In this document: piece by piece, positions 35,726-49,165 of the stretch
How the letters are laid out: each line of letters begins with the position of its first letter
Position numbering within the stretch: position 1 is the stretch's first letter
The notes under the pieces: model-generated
Told to the model about the DNA's origin: nothing
Database searches by the model: none
The model's input: only the letters and a program-made list of their open reading frames with translations
Translations under genes and position numbers: made by a program
Assembly: GCA_037975125.1 (NCBI GenBank)
Contig: CM075860.1
Span: 42,037,782 to 42,101,781, forward strand
DNA: 64,000 nt
Origin: Latrodectus hesperus
Lineage: Eukaryota; Arthropoda; Arachnida; Araneae; Theridiidae
Direction: 5' to 3'

Positions 35726-36202
35726 TTTATAAGAAGATAGTGTAACAGTACCAGGACAACAATATGTAGCACCAGTTTTTGGCTATATCATTATAATTCT
35801 TTTCAAACAGATCTTGATAATTTTAAAAAACCAATTCGGTATTTCCACAAAATGTATATAGATAATGATAACTGGTTATACTATAGATGTAAAGCAAACA
35901 TGATTTTTTCTCGTATGTAAAATTATTTCAAAAAGTTAAGGAAGCAAAGCTTCTAATTATCTATAAATCTATATGAATTAAATCCGTACTCTATTTCTCA
36001 GAATTTCGTCTGGTCTTGAATTAAGAGCTGCTTGTGTGTGCAGAAAATGGTGCTTCATATTAACTTTCATATTAGGATGTCGCTCTATGGATCATTGAAA
36101 ATAAAAACTGTTTACTTCGTGCGCGCGAACTTTTGATGACAGCATTTGTAGTGAATGCTCATGGTAATTATAACGATAATTTGATTTCCATGTTAAAAAA
36201 AT
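35726..36202. other. Gene-free stretch
   Basis: Nothing recognised. Confidence 0.4.
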
Positions 36203-36377
36203 TGCCATGACAAACGGTTGGTGCTCTAACGTTTGGTTCAATAATTCTTGGGTCCCACCTTGGGCATGGATGTTACGAATGATTCGGAATCGATTTAAAA
36301 CTGTAGATTCCGGTTCAATTGGTCTTCGTGTCAAAAAATGAATGTCAAAGGAAAGGAAGCAAAACAAATCAAACCAA
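36203..36377 (+). mobile_element. SINE family A, diverged copy
   Basis: GGTTGGTGCTCTAACGTTTG, CTTGGGTCCCACCTTGGGCA (B-box degraded), TGATTCGGAATCGATTTAAA, CTGTAGATTCCGGTTCAATT and an AACAAATCAAACCAA tail follow the family A order. Confidence 0.8.
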
Positions 36378-38520
<2,143 letters not shown>

Positions 38521-38958
38521 TTCATACTGATGTCTTAACATCTAAATAGCAAATATTTTTTGCAATAAATGGAAATCTTTACTACTATTATAAAAATGTG
38601 TTATTAGAAATGAATTCAATTTGTACATATTTTTTTTGTTTTGTGTGGAAAAGAGTCGTTCTTTTGAAGGGAAAAATGAAAGCGGTGTTTGAAGTTGAAA
38701 AATAGCAGTTTCTTAAAACTTAAATTTGTATGTGAATTCTTTTCTTAAAAAAAAAACAGGCATAGCTTCTCAAATTACTGTTAAAAGTATTACGCGGAAT
38801 CTGTTAAATGATAAATTGCTATCAGCAGCCATTAGTGAGAAAACTTTACTGTGACAGACGAAAATAACTCTTTGGTCGCATTTATCTCGCATGGTCTCAA
38901 AATTATGACAACAGTTTCATACCTTGGTTACGATCATTAAGTTTATTGGACAAGCCGT

Positions 38959-39558
38959 CTAAAATTTGCAACACAATCGTAAGATCCTATGTGGAACATT
39001 ATATATACGGTACAATAAAAGTATGTTTGCCAAGCAACTGTCTCAAGACGTCACTGCCTTATTTTGAGCAGTGATATTAGGGTAAACCATGTGTCCTTAA
39101 CATCATGGTTCAAGATAAGTTCGTCGCTGAAAAGGACGTTTACACTCATTGACTCATACTAAAATTTGCAACACAATCGTAAGATCCTATGTGGAACATT
39201 ATATATACAGTACAATAAAAGTATGTTTTCCAAACAACTGTGTCAAGACGTCATTGCCTTATTTTGAACAGTGATATTAGGGCAAACCGTGTGTCTTTAA
39301 TATCATGGTTCAAGATAAGTTCGTCGCTGAAAAGGACGTTTTCACTCAATGACTCATACTAAAATTTGCAACACAATCGTAAGATCCTATGTGGAACATT
39401 ATATATACAGTACAATAAAAGTATGTTTGCCAAGCAACTGTGTCAAGACGTCATTGCCTTATTTTGAGCAGTGATATTAGAGCAAACCGTGTGTCTTTAA
39501 TATCATGGTTCAAGATAAGTTCGTCGCTGAAAAGGACGTTTTCACTCAATGACTCATA
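38959..39558. repeat. 200-bp tandem repeat, three copies
   Basis: Copies start with CTAAAATTTGCAACACAATC at 38959, 39159 and 39359, exactly 200 bases apart. They differ at only a handful of positions, so the array is young. Each unit contains AAGACGTCA(T/C)TGCCTTATTT and AAGTTCGTCGCTGAAAAGGA. There is no open frame across the array. It directly abuts the possible chemoreceptor pseudogene. Confidence 0.97.
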
Positions 39559-39569
39559 ATGTATGTTCT

Positions 39570-40400
39570 CCTCTCATTGTTTCTCAATAAAGCCCATTTG
39601 TATGAAGGCGTAAACACTTGGACAGATCATCATCGGCACTTTTTTCTTCTCAGTGACTAGCCGAATTTCAACTCACTAAACAACTCTCAACAAGCATGAA
39701 TCTTGAGGGAATCTTGGAGTCGCTGTCAACTTGCAAATATTATGTTATTGATCTCTTCTGGGACACTGCTATCTTTTGTTTGGGAAGAGATCATGTTGCA
39801 CAGTTGTACGTCATTTCATGTCCTCTTTGTTCGTAAAATGAAAGCAGAAAACTATAAGGATGAGATTCTTGAAACATGATAAGGACTTTTGAGAAGACCA
39901 ATTTGTGTTTTATGGATGATAATAAAACCATAGAGCGATCCACTTGTCGTCGATTATGTGGACGAAGAAAGTATTCATCAAATAATATGGCCATAAGTCT
40001 CAAAACCTCAATCCCAAAGATCACACGTGAGATGGACTCGAAAGAAATATTTGCACGTCAGCAACTCCCTCTCAGCTTCTTCCTTCATGTATGAGAAAAA
40101 CGTTTTGTGAAGTATGAGAATTATTGACACAGTATCGTTGATTAATAGCCATATGAGCAAAAAGAAAACTTGTAGTGGAGCTTGTCTAATTATACACGAG
40201 GATTCTATAGCTCTTATTAGAAAATATAAAAAGAGTGATGAAGTAATACAAAATATATTGGAGATACATGGTATTTTGACCAATGTTCTCATTTTCATAG
40301 CAGCCTCTATTTTCCCTGGTAATAGTTCAAAACACACCAAAGTTTTATGCGCTATTCTCATTTTTTATCGAATTATTTTACTTTTTTCATGTATGATCTT
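39570..40400 (-). pseudogene. Possible seven-transmembrane chemoreceptor pseudogene fragment
   Basis: The minus-strand frame 40361-40008 (117 residues) holds two hydrophobic segments (around residues 28-50 and 64-85) followed by a Lys/Glu-rich stretch. The minus frame 40024-39791 overlaps it in another register and is less hydrophobic. Downstream, in a third frame near 39750, Ser-Val-Pro-Glu-Glu-Ile resembles the intracellular region of gustatory receptors, and stops follow. This would fit a decayed, frameshifted receptor gene. The assignment is tentative. An overlapping plus-strand frame (40114-40578, 154 residues) also exists but ends inside a SINE. Confidence 0.25.
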
Positions 40401-40437
40401 AATTTTGTGCAGCAATGTAAACATGTTACTTACTGAT

Positions 40438-40735
40438 CGTCCTGGTTGGTTATGCAGCTGTTCTCATTATCGGAATGTAGTGAGTTCAAATCCCAGCTTA
40501 ACCGAAGATCCCTCATGTTCTCCAAAAGTGGTTGGAGGCACGTTAAAACTGAACAAGGTCGCAATGTCCTCCAACTGAAATGATACCTTTGGGGGCCCAA
40601 GTATTGGTAGTCTTCTGCTTGGTCCTTGCTTCAAAATCACGAACTTCACCCGGATTTTTTTTATGTAATTGTGGAACCCAACTCAATTCTAGATACAGGA
40701 TAGCATGTTGGTGAACGTTCTAATGTGCTATACAA
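40438..40735 (+). mobile_element. SINE family D
   Basis: CCTGGTTGGTTATGCAGCTG head, B-box-like GAGTTCAAATCCCAGC, CTTAACCGAAGATCCCTCAT, CACGTTAAAACTGAACAAGG, TGAAATGATACCTTTGGGGG, AGTCTTCTGCTTGGTCCTTG and AGCATGTTGGTGAAC match 13104-13410 in order. Confidence 0.8.
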
Positions 40736-41956
40736 AATTTAAGTCTTTCTTCTAGATTGACAATTATTATAAAATCATTAAATTAATAAGTTGTAGAAAT
40801 ATATGAACGTATCTTGGAAAAAATGGTAATTTTTAAAGTGTTACTTATACTTATTTTTATTAGTATAGTTAATTAAATCAGTGTTTGCAAAACTTCTAAA
40901 TATTGAAATATAAAATGCACAGTATAATAAGTATACTAAAGTGATTTCTGTTGGGAAAAGTTGTTCTAGGGGAATTATAAAACAAATATTTTAAATTTTT
41001 GGCCTAAAGAGCAGTATTAACATATTTTAAATTTCAAAATGGATATACAATTTTTTTTACCAAATAATATAAGAATATAATATTGTAATATAATGTTGAA
41101 ATAATATCGTAGCACCCAATTTGTACGCAAATCGACTTTATAAAGACTCTCTATTCGATCACTTTTAAGTTTCAATAGAAAATGTAGCAAACTAATGGAA
41201 AACACGTAGTTTCTTTCTTTTGGTACTTCCACGCATGCACGTTCACACAAAGACACACGCATACAAATCTATATAAAACGCATGGGATAATTGAATGATA
41301 ATTTGTCTCTTTTGTTACTCTTTGAATTATTCTGTAACCTACAAACTAATTGTATTAAAATATACAAATTGTTTAGTTTTGAAGAATTTTTAAGTATTAA
41401 GGCAATAAATTTTCTGGTATTCCTCATTGCTATCCGTGAATATTATTTCTATGAAATGTTATAGATTACAGTTGAGCCAAAAAGCAAAACAAAGTAATAA
41501 GAAATCTTAAAATTTTGCTGCTATATGTCTTTCCTCTATATGGTGTCCGATTCGAGTTCAGTATTGCTCACCATGGTCTGATTGTCATTGTTTAGAATCC
41601 ATTTTCAAAATCGAAAGATATGACGCAGCCATCCATATTACTTTGAGCTGTGTGAAAAATATTCAACTGAATTATTTTATCACCATTTACTATTCTTCTT
41701 AAGCGTAACAAACTTTTGAAGTTATAATCGAACAACTTTCATGCAAACCTATCCAACAGTTTCTGAGCTGCCCATCAACATTTTTTTTTATTTCTTCTCC
41801 CTCTTAAGAGAGAAGCAAAAACTTTTTATTAATTCTGTAATGTGATGAATTGCGTCAAATTTAGTTCTAATATGTAAAGTCGCGTGAACTTTCATAATAT
41901 ATATTGCTTCACTTTCATTTTGGAGTTATGAGGTCTCTGTTAAACCAGCTAGATTT
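40736..41956. other. Gene-free stretch
   Basis: No recognised gene or element. Confidence 0.4.
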
Positions 41957-42346
41957 GGTTGTTGTTACTTATGACTTTTGGACAAGACAAGCATGATAGC
42001 CGATGGCTATGCGAAATTAAGTGTAAGGGCGAGTCTTTCGTTTAACCAGAGTACCACGATGGTGGAAATATGACTTTGATCTAAGACTCCTCCGATAGGT
42101 GGCACCACCAGAGGATCCACTCCCTCAATTTTGACTTTGATCTGGAGGGAGAGAAAATTCTCTCCAGACCATTACACCCATCGTAACTGCTTAATGACCG
42201 ACCACAGGACTTTTGATTCCGCAGATTTTATGAGCACTTATACAGCAAGTACTCGGTGGGCCTTTGGTAGCATTTGGAATCGAACCCAACCCTTCCGGAT
42301 GGAAGGTTGATGCCCTAACTGCTAGGCTTCTACGACCCCCCCCCTC
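41957..42346 (-). mobile_element. SINE family E with tRNA-like head
   Basis: Read on minus, the head contains AGCCTAGCAGTTAGGGCATC (A box) and GGTTGGGTTCGATTCC (B box). The body runs through ACCGAGTACTTGCTGT and a duplicated AGATCAAAGTCA motif. The 3' end is GTGGTACTCTGGTTAAACGA, CTTGTCTTGTCC, AAGTCATAAGTAACAACAAC. That 3' end is shared with three other places in the window (45782-46172, 50543-50625, 52151-52215). Confidence 0.75.
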
Positions 42347-43088
42347 CTGAGAGAGAAGATAAGAAATATTTATACCAATTTTCGGTCTAATAATTTGGAT
42401 ATGGGGAATTTCATCATTTGCCTATTTTTCAATCCTGCTTGGATGCCCAATATTTTGGTGTTTAGGAACATGTGTTTCTCATTTTATGCTAAACAGTCTA
42501 GTAGTTTCTGCATCATGCGAACCATTTCATTTTTTAACCTACTGCCATTTGAACAAAATGGCACATCCTTAAAATACCTCGAGAAAAGAGTTGTGGGAAA
42601 CTATTCTTAAGTGTAATGAATCCTTCCAAGTAAAATATCTACACTCTATCTATCATTCGAATGCTTCAATGCACTTCGAATTGCATAACATATCTGCCGC
42701 TTACTCAATATAGGGTTTGAAATTTTCCATACACAAGCATTTGATTTTTCAAAGCAATAAGGCAGTTGTAAGAATTCGTCTAGTCGTATGGAACTACGTA
42801 ACACATCTTTTCTTTATTTTCACATTCATTATTATTATTATTATTATTTTAAAAAATAGTTTTTTTTTTTTTTTTTTTTTTGCAAACATAAATTTTTGAC
42901 ATGATGAGAAACCAATTTTTGTACAATAATTCTCTTTTTGTTACCCTTTGTGTACTCTTGAAAAAAAAACTGGTAACGTGTTTTTTTTTTAAAAAAATTA
43001 ATGCCTTTAGATGATAAAGGAACTATTAAGCAAATTTCCTTTAAATCTATTTGAGTGTGGACCATTGTATAGCATCATTTCGTAAAGA
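42347..43088. other. Gene-free stretch with (ATT)n and poly-T
   Basis: An (ATT)n run at about 42827-42847 and a 22-base T run at 42860-42881 are present. The short frames (42395-42610, 42717-42899) show no domain. Confidence 0.5.
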
Positions 43089-43190
43089 AGGTTTGTCACA
43101 TATGGTCCTAATTATAAGGAAAGGAAAGGTTAACAAGGTGATTTTTAGCCTTGTTAAACTTTCCATATAATAAGGACCGTATAAGTCAAA
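43089..43190. repeat. ~100-bp hairpin with imperfect inverted arms
   Basis: The left arm 43089-43140 (GGTCCTAATTATAAGGAAAG ... TAACAAGG) pairs with the right arm 43148-43190 (CCTTGTTAAACTTTCCATAT ... AAGGACC), with a loop of about eight bases. Pairing continues weakly outward. It is a miniature fold-back; a precursor-like hairpin RNA cannot be excluded. Confidence 0.8.
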
Positions 43191-44140
43191 TTTCACTCGA
43201 ATTTACAAAAAGCATGCATTTCCGCAACTTATCTCTTTCTAACCCTTTTGGGACATATGATTAGCTGCGTTTTAAATATTTTAAGATGTAAATTCTGTTT
43301 CACATTTTTGAAGAATCTGCCCAGGGGTTTTTGATTTTTTGATCATTCTCTTTATTTTCATGTCTTTGCACTTCTAAAGTTTTGAGATTTTTAATTTTTT
43401 TATATCTTTTGTGAGACATGTATTCAAAAACTCGTATATTTCAGACGATTATTGGATTTCTTGGAATACTTTTTAAATATCAATATCGTGTGATCCTTCC
43501 CAAAGTTAAATGAATTGATTTATGTCTCTCCAAAATGCTTAAAAAGTGTATAAAATATTTCACTCTTGTTCTTTATAATCTTCATTGGATCTATCATTAA
43601 GACAACTAAAGCATCAGCATTTATCATTAAAACTTTAACACAGCATTTATCATTGGGCATCAGCTTCATCATGTATCACTAAAAGCATCAAAGCTAGCTT
43701 ATTTCTTCTATTCTTTATCATAATATTTCGGCAAACTGTTAAAGTGGTTACACATGCTTTTATTAAATAGGATTCACTTACATGTTCATGTAAATAAAAG
43801 CATAGGTCTTAAGTTTTTTCCTATCAAAATATATATAAAAACAGCGTTAATTTATCTAATATTATTCCGAAATTAATGTATAGTTAAAGTGGAAATGTAA
43901 TTTTTATTTTAAAAAATTAAATACTATTTATTTTGTTGTAATTATGCATTTTCTATTATTACTAATATTGATGGAATATGAATTTCATGCTTTATTGACA
44001 AAAGTATTTGACTTTGTGATGAACAAAATCCTTTAATGAAACTGTGAAATCCATTTTTTTAACATATTTCCCATTATATTTCCGACATAACCAAGTCCGC
44101 GATTTACTAGAAATGAAATTCTAATGCAAAATAAATTTAT
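43191..44140. other. Gene-free stretch
   Basis: No recognised gene or element. Confidence 0.4.
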
Positions 44141-44645
44141 TCTGCGTCTTAATGACGTTTGCTCGTGTGCCACCATTTTCTCGAAATTTCGAAGGCCGGA
44201 ACTTAAAAACCTCCGCCGCTGCTCAAGTCTTCTGCCTGCCATCAACATATATAATCAAAATCTCTCTAACGCAAATTTCCCTGGCCTAGGCTGTGGATAA
44301 AGCGGCTGCAGAACTCTCTTGACGTTGGGGTGGTAAAAAGACATATCTGTGCATGAAAATCAGACACCGTCTCAAAGACACATGTGTTCATGCAATCAAA
44401 ATGCAAATAATTTTTACGTTTTCTCTCAAACTGAATTCACATGACGTCATAAATAATGCATTCATTTACGGTGGAAATGTGCCGCCTCCCTACTTCCTAC
44501 TCGCTGGACTTTGAACTTGTTGATGCATTTGTCTTTCGCGGGAAAATGTACACAGGGGACTTACTTTCCGTCTTGAAGAAGCCGCTGCGAGGAAATGGGG
44601 CGGTTGCAAATGAATGAATAAAATTTCCTAAACGGAGATGATTTA
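44140..44645. promoter_or_regulatory. GC-richer patch with CRE and octamer motifs; candidate regulatory element
   Basis: This patch contains CpGs and GC-rich words unlike the flanks, an octamer ATGCAAAT at 44401-44408 and a CRE palindrome TGACGTCA at 44442-44449. GCCGCCTCCCTACTTCC, CTTTCGCGGG and GGGGCGGTTGC follow further on. An Arg-rich minus frame (44033-44248) has no recognised domain. It looks like a promoter or enhancer by composition; no transcript is supported. Confidence 0.25.
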
Positions 44646-45189
44646 AGCGAATTCGTATTTTAAAGGAAGAGTCAAGGTAGGAATGTAGCTTAAATTCAAT
44701 TGAAGACCAAGTAAATGACTGCTTGAAATTGATTATTTTTTAATTAAAATGCTGTAGTTAGCTAAAAAAAACTATGAGGACTCAAAATTATTATTTTTTT
44801 TGCTTAAATAAAAAGCTTATTTTGCTCTTATCTTAAATTCTGCTTTTGAGAATCATTTGTTTTATTTTTAAGTAGCCTTGTATTTCTCTGAAAAACATTA
44901 TACAAGCATTAAAAATTAAATTATTTTAGGTAAATTTTGAACTTTGTATAATTTTCTATGGAATTTCCTTCCTTCCTCATTTTTTTAATGTTATTATTTC
45001 AAGGAATAACACGTGTTCATTTATGGGATGTATATGTGACGAGGACTCTAGGAATCGATAAAAGTATGGCCATTATACCTTTGTGTATTAGGAGATTGGC
45101 ATTGCATTTTAGAAAAAAACCTTTACTACCTCATTGTATTCAAGTATCTAAATATCTACATTAACTGTACGCGTTCAAATGACATAATA
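44646..45189. other. Gene-free stretch
   Basis: A 68-codon plus frame at 44958-45164 is hydrophobic at its start but unassigned. No repeat family was recognised. Confidence 0.35.
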
Positions 45190-45310
45190 TGTTGGGAAGG
45201 ATTTGGCAGTTTGTGGGTCTTCTGCATGGTCCCTGCTTTCCAGCTTTTAAATTATGAAGCCCCTCTGACATTCTGAGTAATGATGGTATATAAAAGTGCT
45301 GCATAATATA
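45190..45310 (+). mobile_element. SINE family D 3' fragment
   Basis: GGTCTTCTGCATGGTCCCTG, then CTTTTAAATTATGAAG and a GTATATAAAAGTGCTGC end recall the 3' half of family D (AGTCTTCTGCTTGGTCCTT). Only about 100 bases align. Confidence 0.4.
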
Positions 45311-45460
45311 TATACTCTATTTATATATATGTAATATCCATTTTATTTAAACTTCACGTCTTTTTTGATATATATACATAATACAAAATTTAGTTTCAGG
45401 CAAATAATCATTATTATGAAAAGTATTCACAAAAGTGTATGTCGAATTAGAACTTGTGGG

Positions 45461-45484
45461 AAAAAAAAAAAAAAAAAAAAAAAA
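45461..45484. repeat. Poly-A run
   Basis: 24 consecutive A bases, followed by CAATAATC. No retrotransposon body is recognisable upstream, so it may be a simple homopolymer. Confidence 0.9.
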
Positions 45485-45781
45485 CAATAATCTATATTTT
45501 TTTTTCTCATGTGCAATTCGTTGTAATGCTTAAGGTCGAGCCTCAATTTGTCCTTAAAATTTCATTTATGTTAAGGTAGTGAATGCAGTAAAATTTTATT
45601 TTTGATAAAAATCATTGATTGCAAAATTTTTGTGAAAGATCATTGCATGATTACCTATTATCACGACAAAACAATTTTGTACTCAAAAGAATATATTGAA
45701 GGTTTACTTATAATTAATTGAAAATTAAAATTTTTTCAAAGATTTGGAAACATCCATGACTTAGCTTTGTTACAAAAACTT

Positions 45782-46172
45782 TGAACTCCAGTGTCTCAGT
45801 AGCTTCACGCCGCTTCCCGTAAGCTCGGCAAAGTAAAGCATCATTTGCCACGGACAGTGGTTGGGACCACGGTGTACTCTCCTTCACTGGGTTGCTGGAG
45901 CTCCGTGGGTTGGGGACGTGTCCACGTTAATATGTGATGTTCAAAGTCCTTCCGTTGGTGTGGCGTGTATGCGGAGAGGAGGATTCCAGCTCAGGTGTGG
46001 CCTCGTCACCTGACCGTGGTTCAAAATGACAAGGCACCTTAAAGAGCAAAGTCGTACTTTCACTTTCATGGTGCTGTGATCCAAACGAAAGACGCTCTCT
46101 ATTGACTTAATTCGCACTGCCAAAGGCATAGTGAGCTTGGCTTGTCCAAGTGTCATAAGCAACAACAACAAA
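45782..46172 (+). mobile_element. SINE-like element sharing the family E 3' tail
   Basis: The 5' part (CACGCCGCTTCCCGTAAGCT, TGGTTGGGACCACGGTGTAC, GGTGTGGCGTGTATGCGGAG) is unlike the family E head. The last 110 bases (ATGGTGCTGTGATCCAAACG, GACGCTC, TTAATTCGCACTGCCAAAGG, CTTGGCTTGTCC, AAGTGTCATAAGCAACAACAAC) match family E, including the (CAA)n tail. It is much more GC-rich than its surroundings. It may be another SINE, or a LINE 3' end, using the same reverse-transcriptase recognition tail. Confidence 0.65.
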
Positions 46173-46999
46173 AATTTTGAATGTTAAAGTAAAATTTATA
46201 CTAAAAGAGTTGGGTACATGGTACGGGAGAGAAAAATGTCAATTCTCAACAGAAAGTATTGAAATAGGTAGTTGAAGAATTAGAAATAAAGCGTTTTATG
46301 CAACAGTTCTTGGTTTGGATTTCTACATTAGAAATCGATATTCATATTGCTTCAGAATCCATTCTAAACCTAAGTTTCTTTTAAATAAGCTTTACTGTTG
46401 CAAAAAGTGTCGTAGAATGTTAAACCACATTGCCCTAGTCTCCAATTTGTTGTTTTGACTTTTGCAATAAAAAAAGTGATCAGAAAAAGAATACCAAATC
46501 AAATTTGATTAAAGGGACTCAATAATCTACTAATATATAGAAATTTAATAAACAAACAAACACGAAAATGAACACGTTGACAAGGAAATTCATTTGTTTA
46601 TCCATGTCTGAAATAAGTTTAACAGACAATTGAGGTGAAAGCTGGTGTTTGTAGGGATGGGTACATGATAATTTTGACATTTCTCTAGATTTTTGTCTTG
46701 GGTTATGTGAATATGTTCCTCCATTTAAAATAGTCCTCTCATAAAACAATCGACAGGTGATGTTTTTGTTGTTGCAACAAATTTCGACTTCTAAGCTACT
46801 TTCTTCCTGGTGTTATCGCCCAAGTTCCGAATGCTTGGAATTTTTCCAGTTTCTTTACTTTGCATGCTACCAGTTTCTTTACCTTTACTTTACATAAACA
46901 TGGTCCCCTATTGATGAAATAGATACCTGTTAAGCTATCGACGATACACTTGTAACAGGTGATCTACAGCGTGTTATTAGATTCCACGATATCTTAACT
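46173..46999. other. Gene-free stretch
   Basis: No recognised gene or element. Confidence 0.4.
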
Positions 47000-47185
47000 C
47001 ACTGAGGCCTTCTGTATGTACTGCACTTTTTGAAATGCGAAGTATTGAATTCGTTTCCAAGCATTAGATAACTATTGTTAATGAATTATGTCTCTGCTTC
47101 TTGCTTTTACATTTGTTGGGATTAGTGCTTAGGGTTTTTCCTGCTTATGATGCTTAAACATGACCTGCTATCTATGAAAAACGTT
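47000..47185 (+). mobile_element. SINE-like family F, diverged copy
   Basis: AGGGTTTTTCCTGCTTATGA, ACATGACCTGCTATCTATGA and AAAACGTTTTGGAAAG match the 3' half of 26752-26960. A tRNA-like head is not clear. Confidence 0.4.
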
Positions 47186-47989
47186 TTGGAAAGAAAAAAA
47201 TACCCGTAGTTTGCTGAAAAAAACCTATAATATCTATTGCCTTTTAGTCTTATATTGTCTAAACTAAATGTGATTGTTCTCACTTTCAGTTCAAAAGGAT
47301 TTCTCTCTTTGAAATGGAGTGTTCAGAATCCCATTCAGACCATTATTCAGCAAGGAATTATTGACGCTTCGTTTCCACTTTCTACATCAAGAATTCTTGG
47401 AATGAGCTTTTTGGTATTTCCTTCGTCTCTTCCTTGAGATCTGTGACTATGTCCCACAATTTGTGTAAAGCTCTTCTGGTTACGTAGAAACACCAACTCT
47501 CTACAACAGTCTTCAGATTATAGTTGAAAGAGTTGTCATAATCTACAGCTTGTTTATTATGCAGTGTCGGGAATGTGGAAAACCATCACGTTACCAACAC
47601 GTTAGTTACTACAATCAAATATATATCAATATTTGTTGAGACGTATTTCATGCCACGGAATAAATATTTATTTTAACTTATACAAAAGAGATTACTCTCC
47701 ATAGATTTACAATCGTGGGAAAAAATTTTTTTGGCTCATTTTGTTCACGGTACAACCAAATTTTTTTTCTGTTTATGATTGGAACTTGGCATGTTTTGAG
47801 ATAATTAGTATTTGTTTAGAATCGAAAACATAAATAAAAAATCTACAATGAAGCGATATTTTATTTCAATATCTCCATATACGTTTAGTTCAATATGTTA
47901 CAAAAGAGATTTTCAATATTGTCAAAAGTAACTTTGTAGAGAATTACAGCAATTTTAAAAGTCAGAGGAAGAGTAATCATACCATGCCC
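47186..47989. other. Gene-free stretch
   Basis: A 66-codon plus frame (47237-47437) has no recognised domain. Confidence 0.4.
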
Positions 47990-49165
47990 GACATTCAGAA
48001 TTCAACAACAAGAAAGAGTTCTCAGAAAGTGACAAAACTCGGCAAACAGAGAGAGACAGTAACGAACAATAAGTGATCTGTGAATCGAAATGATATGCAC
48101 AATCAGAGCAATGAACAGGATTTGCTCAGTACGATGTAGGACTACCGTGGACGGTGATACACGAAGTATATCTAGACTCAGAGTCAATGAGAGTGCGGAT
48201 GGCGTACCGAGAAATGGATCTCCATTTTCTGTCAACTCATTTGCCAAAAGTGCGTCTTCTGAAGGAGACAAGATTTAGAAATGGCGTCCAATCATATCAC
48301 ATGCGTGTTCCATTGATGAGGCCAGAGAAGTAGCTGTACACCTTGCAGGGCATGTTGGCTGATGCGAGCAATGTACAGTCGGGCGTTATCTTGTTGATAA
48401 AGAGAATTGGGCGCCGCTTGAAGATAGGGGAGTGTCACCAGCTGCAGCATATCATCCACGTAACGTTGTCGTGATTATGAACTAAAGGTGAGCTGGAATC
48501 GTACGCAATGATACCCCAAACCATGATGCCGCATTGTAGCGCGGTGGGGTGTTCCATAATTGCTGCAAAATTGGACCTGTCTCCATGTTGACACCATACC
48601 CGTATGCTGTGACTGTCATTGAAGCAACAGAAACGTGACTCATCTGAGAAGACGATCCTGTGTCACTCCATCTTCCACATCACTCTAATCCAGCACCATT
48701 CCAGAGATTGGTGTCTGCTGTGGTGTAAGTTGCTGCCTTTTTTTTAACGGACCTCATGAGCTCAGACCACTAGCAAACAATTATAGGCAAATGGTTTTGC
48801 TCGAAGTGGGAGCATCAAGGGTATCTTGCAAACTCCACCGAATTTCGGTAGATGTGTTTTTGTCTACAGTCGGTGCACTGTTGACGCGTTCAGGTGTCTG
48901 TCAGCTTTTATTTGCTGTAAGGACCAACCTGCCTTTCTCAGTCCGATCACCATGTCGCTCTTAAACTCGTCTGCCTGCTGGAACAGAAATCCGTCAACGA
49001 TGACCTGGAATTCTCTGCAGTTGCAAGCGTCCTTTGCGACAAGAACAAACTTTCAACGATTATTTTCCAAGCAGCAAACGACGTGAATATTGCCCACTCT
49101 GCCAGTTCCTCACCATATATATCTGTGCGCTCGAGAGCTGCGCATTTCACAGCATTTGATAAGTC
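47990..49165 (-). pseudogene. Tc1-like transposase pseudogene (DD34E type)
   Basis: On the minus strand, frame-shifted pieces appear in the correct family order. An N-terminal helix-turn-helix part has Gly-Leu-Arg-Lys-Ala-Gly-Trp-Ser (near 48930). The Val-Phe-Ser-Asp-Glu-Ser-Arg catalytic block lies near 48640, and Gly-Ile-Met-Val-Trp-Gly near 48530. Asp-Asn-Ala-Arg-type and Trp-Pro...-type blocks lie near 48400-48330, then a C-terminal Gln-Lys-Met-Glu-Ile-His-Phe-Ser-Val-Arg. These match the Tc1 family (DNA-binding domain, then DDE catalytic core). Several stops and frameshifts show it is dead. Terminal inverted repeats were not found. Confidence 0.75.

Noticed and set aside
42092..42110. 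Additional CTCF-like AGGTGGCACC
   Set aside because: It lies inside the family E SINE body and would occur at every copy; not a specific site.
48002..48271. 89-residue minus frame as a host gene
   Set aside because: It overlaps the C-terminal part of the Tc1-like transposase in a shifted frame.
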